Below, in pieces: positions 6,135-8,586 of a stretch of DNA of 8,586 bases (its first letter is position 1; the number at the start of each line of letters is the position of its first letter). This DNA is from Aquifex aeolicus (GTDB lineage: Bacteria; Aquificota; Aquificia; Aquificales; Aquificaceae), in contig DQTK01000083.1 in the NCBI GenBank assembly GCA_015662815.1, forward strand, positions 1 to 8,586. The letters run 5' to 3'. Made by a program: the position numbers and the translations under genes. The notes under the pieces were generated by a model. It made no database searches. It was not told the DNA's origin and saw only the letters and a list, made by a program, of their open reading frames with translations.

Positions 6135-6632
6135 TTAACTTTTCTCCCCACCTATTTCGAAATCTTCAGGTTTTATATTTTCGAGCCATTCCCTTAATTT
6201 CCTCTTTTCTTCATCCTCATCCGGCTCGGGTAGCTTTGATTGATCAAGAACATGCTGAGAAACGTAAATCGGTGCACCGAATCTAAGAGCAAGATTTATG
6301 GCATCACTTGGTCGTGAGTCTATTATTAAAGTGTTGTTTCCCTGGTTTATATATATTTCCGCATAATAGGTACTTTCCTTTAAATCGTTTATTACAATCT
6401 TTTCAATGTTTCCTCCCATTTCGGTAATTATGTTTTTCAAGAGTTCATAAGTCATGGGTCTGGGAGGTTCTACTCCTTGAAGTTTCATAGCTATTCCGTT
6501 GGCTTCGAAGGCTCCTATCCATATCGGTAAAATGAGGTTTTCATCATCTCTTCCCTTTAAGACTACTATCGGCATTTGTGTTGTCGGATCCAATGTGATA
6601 CCGTGAACTTCCATTTCAACAAGTTCGCTCAT
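6135..6632 (-). CDS. Bifunctional nuclease family protein (DUF151/BFN)
   Basis: A 165-residue protein of the DUF151 (bifunctional nuclease) family, whose plant and archaeal members are reported to have DNase and RNase activity; the bacterial role is poorly defined. Family blocks: TTQMPIVVLKG (17-27), LPIWIGAFEANGIAMKLQG (35-53), PRPMTYELL (57-65) and DSRPSDAINLALRFGAPIYVS (105-125), which holds the conserved DSRPSDA acids. After about residue 130 comes a charged, Glu/Asp/Lys-rich tail. The ATG overlaps the miaB stop (ATGA, 6629-6632), and a near-perfect SD (AGGAGGTGA, 6637-6645) lies within the end of miaB, four bases before the ATG. It is therefore translated from the miaB mRNA. The family call is strong; activity and link to tRNA modification are unproven. 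Confidence 0.92.
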   Translation of the reverse strand: MSELVEMEVHGITLDPTTQMPIVVLKGRDDENLILPIWIGAFEANGIAMKLQGVEPPRPMTYELLKNIITEMGGNIEKIVINDLKESTYYAEIYINQGNNTLIIDSRPSDAINLALRFGAPIYVSQHVLDQSKLPEPDEDEEKRKLREWLENIKPEDFEIGGEKS

Positions 6633-7951
6633 TTTATCACCTCCTGAAGCTCACCCTCTAAACTAAAGGGTGAAGATTTAACAACTTTAATTTTCACAAT
6701 CTTTCCGAGAAGAGATTCGTCTCCCCTAAAGGAAGCCCACTTATTGGTCGTAGTTCTTCCTATAAGCTCTCCGTTTTTCTCTTCCTCTACGAGAACTTCT
6801 TGAACCGTACCCTCATATCTCTTCGCAACTTCCGCCAAGATACTTTTTTGTAGTTCAAGCAATCTTCTCATCCTCTCCGTTTTCACTTCGTCTTGAATTT
6901 GGCCTTGCATTTGAGCTGCAGGAGTTCCAGGTCTGGGAGAGAACTTAAAGGAGAAAACCTGTTCAAACTTTACTTTTTCAAGGATATCTAGAGTGTGTTC
7001 AAAGTCTTCTTCGGTTTCCGTTGGGAAACCCACAATTACATCTGTAGACATCGCTATGTCCTTTACGGCTTCCTTTAGCTTATATACCTTCTCTAAATAC
7101 TCCTCCTTTGTATACCCCCTATCCATTAAAGCCAGAATTCTGTTTGAGCCTGCTTGGAAAGGCAGGTGCAGAGCGTTGCAAACCTGAGGTATATCTGCCA
7201 TTGCCTCTATGATGTCGTCAGTGAGATCTCTAGGGTGTCCGGTGGTGAATCTTATTCTTTCTACACCGTCTATTTTAGATACTTGGTAGAGGAGTTCTGA
7301 GAAGGGTATAGGTTTTTCAAAATCTTTTCCCCAAGCTGTAACGTTTTGCCCCAGAAGGTGAATTTCCCTCACACCATCGTCAACTAACCTTTTTACTTCA
7401 TCAAGAATACTGTGAAGAGACCTTGACCTTTCTTTTCCCCTCGTTCTCGGCACAACGCAGTAAGTACAGTTCTTATCACATCCCTTAATTATTGTTACAT
7501 ATGCACAGTATTTGTTATCCCTTTCTACAGGATATTCCCATATCTTATCCTCATCTTCTGGAGGAACGTCCAGTATAGCTATTGCTTTATATCCGGCTTG
7601 CGCTTGGTTTATAAGTTCAGGAAGCTGATGCATATTGAAGGAAGAAAACATTATATCTATTACGGGAGCCTTCTTTACAAGTTCCCAACCGGCCCTCTGT
7701 GCGAGGCATCCTGCAACGGCTATAAGAGCCTTAGGCTTCCTCTCCTTTATCTTCTTGTATTCTCCGAGGTGAGATAAAACCTTTTGGTCCGGTTTTTCTC
7801 TTATAGTACATGTATTTAAAATTATTAAATCAGCTTCTTCCCAATTGTTAGTAGGTTCGTATCCGATAGTCTTGAGAAGTCCCCTTATTCTTTCACTATC
7901 GTTAAAGTTCATCTGGCATCCGAAAGTTTTTATAAAGAATTTCTTGCCCAT
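6629..7951 (-). CDS. miaB: tRNA-2-methylthio-N6-dimethylallyladenosine synthase MiaB
   Basis: A 440-residue radical-SAM methylthiotransferase that converts i6A37 to ms2i6A37 in tRNAs reading UNN codons. The N-terminal MTTase domain has three Cys for the auxiliary 4Fe-4S cluster: C12 (KTFGCQMN), C48 (NTCTIRE) and C82 (AGCLAQR). The radical-SAM CxxxCxxC is C158-C162-C165 (GCDKNCTYC), followed by VVPRTRGKERSRS. Further family blocks are HLPFQAGSNRIL (262-273) and FSPRPGTPAA (337-346). A TRAM RNA-binding domain fills about 378-440. All six cysteines are present and the length is typical. MGKKFFIKTFGCQMN is the expected start; no SD is visible, and a TATAAA lies 10 bases upstream. It is first gene of an operon with the DUF151 gene. 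MiaA, which makes its substrate, is not in the window. The pattern fits MiaB rather than RimO or MtaB. Confidence 0.97.
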   Translation of the reverse strand: MGKKFFIKTFGCQMNFNDSERIRGLLKTIGYEPTNNWEEADLIILNTCTIREKPDQKVLSHLGEYKKIKERKPKALIAVAGCLAQRAGWELVKKAPVIDIMFSSFNMHQLPELINQAQAGYKAIAILDVPPEDEDKIWEYPVERDNKYCAYVTIIKGCDKNCTYCVVPRTRGKERSRSLHSILDEVKRLVDDGVREIHLLGQNVTAWGKDFEKPIPFSELLYQVSKIDGVERIRFTTGHPRDLTDDIIEAMADIPQVCNALHLPFQAGSNRILALMDRGYTKEEYLEKVYKLKEAVKDIAMSTDVIVGFPTETEEDFEHTLDILEKVKFEQVFSFKFSPRPGTPAAQMQGQIQDEVKTERMRRLLELQKSILAEVAKRYEGTVQEVLVEEEKNGELIGRTTTNKWASFRGDESLLGKIVKIKVVKSSPFSLEGELQEVIK

Positions 7952-7961
7952 AGATATTTAA

Positions 7962-7967
7962 TTTATA
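7962..7967 (-). promoter_or_regulatory. Probable -10 box of miaB
   Basis: On the minus strand TATAAA lies 10 bases before the miaB ATG, predicting a leader of about 3 nt. The bases before the ATG (TTAAATATCT) carry no SD. A weak -35 candidate, TTAGTT (7985-7990), is 17 bp upstream and overlaps the end of the broken fadL gene. Confidence 0.42.
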
Positions 7968-7986
7968 GATATTTCCGGTAGCATAA

Positions 7987-8420
7987 CTAAAGGGAAACTA
8001 AAAGCTTAAGTTCATAAACCCCGGGATATGAAAGATTTACCTTACCAGAAGCATAAACCGCTCTCAGTCCTCCACCCACGGCAAAGTTTCTGCTCAACTT
8101 ATAAGAAGTTGTAAAATCTAACTCGTAAATTTTGAGGGTAAATTCCTTTGCATAGGCACTTACCGGAACTTCATCCCATTTCTTGGAGAGTCCACCCGGT
8201 GTTAGAAAGGATATACCGAATCTAAAGCCTCTGTATTCTGGAAACACTAAGTGAAAGTAGGGAACTATATGGCTTTCAGCTGAAGAATCAGCTTTAACTT
8301 GTACATGCGTCTTACGTATGCGGTACCGGTAGAACGGATGGATTGTTCAGGAATCCTGTATCCTACAGCTAACGAAAGAGTCGGTGTAAGAAGTGTTAAA
8401 GCAAGCAAAAACCTTTTCAT
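7987..8420 (-). pseudogene. Degraded FadL-family outer-membrane protein gene
   Basis: The intact-looking start is an ATG at 8418-8420 with a strong GGAGGT SD (8425-8430). It encodes a Sec signal peptide (MKRFLLALTLLTPTLSLA) and the FadL N-terminal pattern VGYRIPEQSIRSTGTAYV (19-36). That frame then loses similarity and stops at 8265-8267. In another frame, from about 8307, comes the later FadL region: VPYFHLVFPEYRGFRF, GISFLTPGGLSKKW and YKLSRNFAVGGGLRAVYASGK, ending at a stop at 7987-7989. Roughly 60-90 residues expected between these parts are missing, and the whole C-terminal half (a FadL is over 400 residues) is absent. So there is an internal deletion with a frameshift near 8304-8316 and a truncated 3' end. 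FadL/OmpP1/TodX proteins are beta-barrels importing hydrophobic compounds; this copy cannot form one. The 86-residue GTG frame at 7987-8247 is a fragment, not an independent gene. Confidence 0.75.
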
Positions 8421-8480
8421 ATCTACCTCCAAATACTCTCTTTTAGATTAAATATTTGATGTTATACGCTGGGTGAGAAA

Positions 8481-8586
8481 TTAAGGGAGAACAAAGGAAG
8501 CAACCCCCAAAGCAGAAAGGTAAACAAACAAACAAATGAAATTTCTCCAACCGCTTAATTCCAAGAATCTTACCTTTGAAAACAGT
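8481..8586 (-). CDS. C-terminal end of a probable membrane protein (partial)
   Basis: A minus-strand reading frame runs in from the right edge and stops at TAA 8481-8483, giving about 34 residues. It reads FSKVRFLELSGWRNF and then a hydrophobic helix ending YLSALGVASFVLP. The charged-then-hydrophobic pattern is plausible for the last membrane helix of a transporter or similar. It ends 60 bp before the fadL remnant on the same strand, so the two may once have been co-transcribed. The competing minus-strand frame, which stays open to about 8440, is Cys- and Phe-rich and less protein-like. The family cannot be named from this piece. Confidence 0.35.
   Translation of the reverse strand, partial: LFSKVRFLELSGWRNFICLFVYLSALGVASFVLP

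Noticed and set aside
6089..6286. 65-codon plus-strand frame over the end of the DUF151 gene
   Set aside because: Mostly antisense to conserved DUF151 codons, with no SD and no protein-like pattern.
6993..7187. 64-codon plus-strand frame inside miaB
   Set aside because: Antisense shadow of the conserved radical-SAM region.
7987..8247. 86-residue GTG-started frame as an intact small gene
   Set aside because: It has no SD, starts in the middle of a FadL domain, and the upstream sequence continues the same frame and carries the FadL signal peptide in a different frame. It is a pseudogene fragment.
8522..8535. AAAC tandem repeat
   Set aside because: Only about three copies, probably within coding sequence of the partial gene; not a meaningful repeat or CRISPR.
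8440..8586. Alternative minus-strand frame open from the right edge to about 8440
   Set aside because: Its Cys/Phe-rich translation is unlike a normal protein end, whereas the frame stopping at 8481-8483 gives a credible membrane helix. Neither is certain.

Overview
The window looks like chromosomal DNA of a hyperthermophilic bacterium of the Aquificales, most likely Aquifex or a close relative. The proteins are very rich in Lys and Glu, Arg is written mostly with AGA/AGG, Ile often with ATA, and the SMC protein looks archaeal. I recognise the families by eye; no search was run, so the taxon is an inference. Most of the content is housekeeping, and I see no clear new defence, mobile or biosynthetic system.

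Layout from left to right. A CysO/MoaD-type sulfur carrier (+) runs tail to tail into a full-length smc (-), and their stop codons overlap by 4 bp. A 193-bp divergent intergenic region separates smc from plsY (+). PlsY is followed 19 bp later by tyrS (+), and tyrS is followed one base later by a 34-residue single-pass membrane ORF (+) with a good Shine-Dalgarno (SD). A 229-bp stretch holds a weak terminator-like hairpin and two short minus-strand reading frames of doubtful status. Next comes a minus-strand operon, miaB followed by a bifunctional-nuclease (DUF151) gene, coupled by an ATGA overlap. Upstream of miaB, also on the minus strand, lie the remains of a FadL-type outer-membrane protein gene broken by deletion and frameshift. 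The right edge holds the C-terminal end of a probable membrane protein (-).

Functions cover chromosome organisation (SMC), phospholipid synthesis (PlsY), translation (TyrRS, and MiaB tRNA modification), sulfur transfer (CysO-like) and a nuclease-family protein. They do not form one pathway.

The most consistent non-gene signal is in the start regions. Four genes that need their own promoter (smc, plsY, tyrS, miaB) have a TATAAT/TATAAA box only 8-14 nt before the start codon and no SD, which predicts leaderless or nearly leaderless mRNAs. The sulfur carrier, the tyrS-linked small ORF, the DUF151 gene and the fadL remnant all carry strong GGAGG-type SDs. Other points of interest are the archaeal-like SMC, the decaying fadL gene and several uncatalogued small reading frames.
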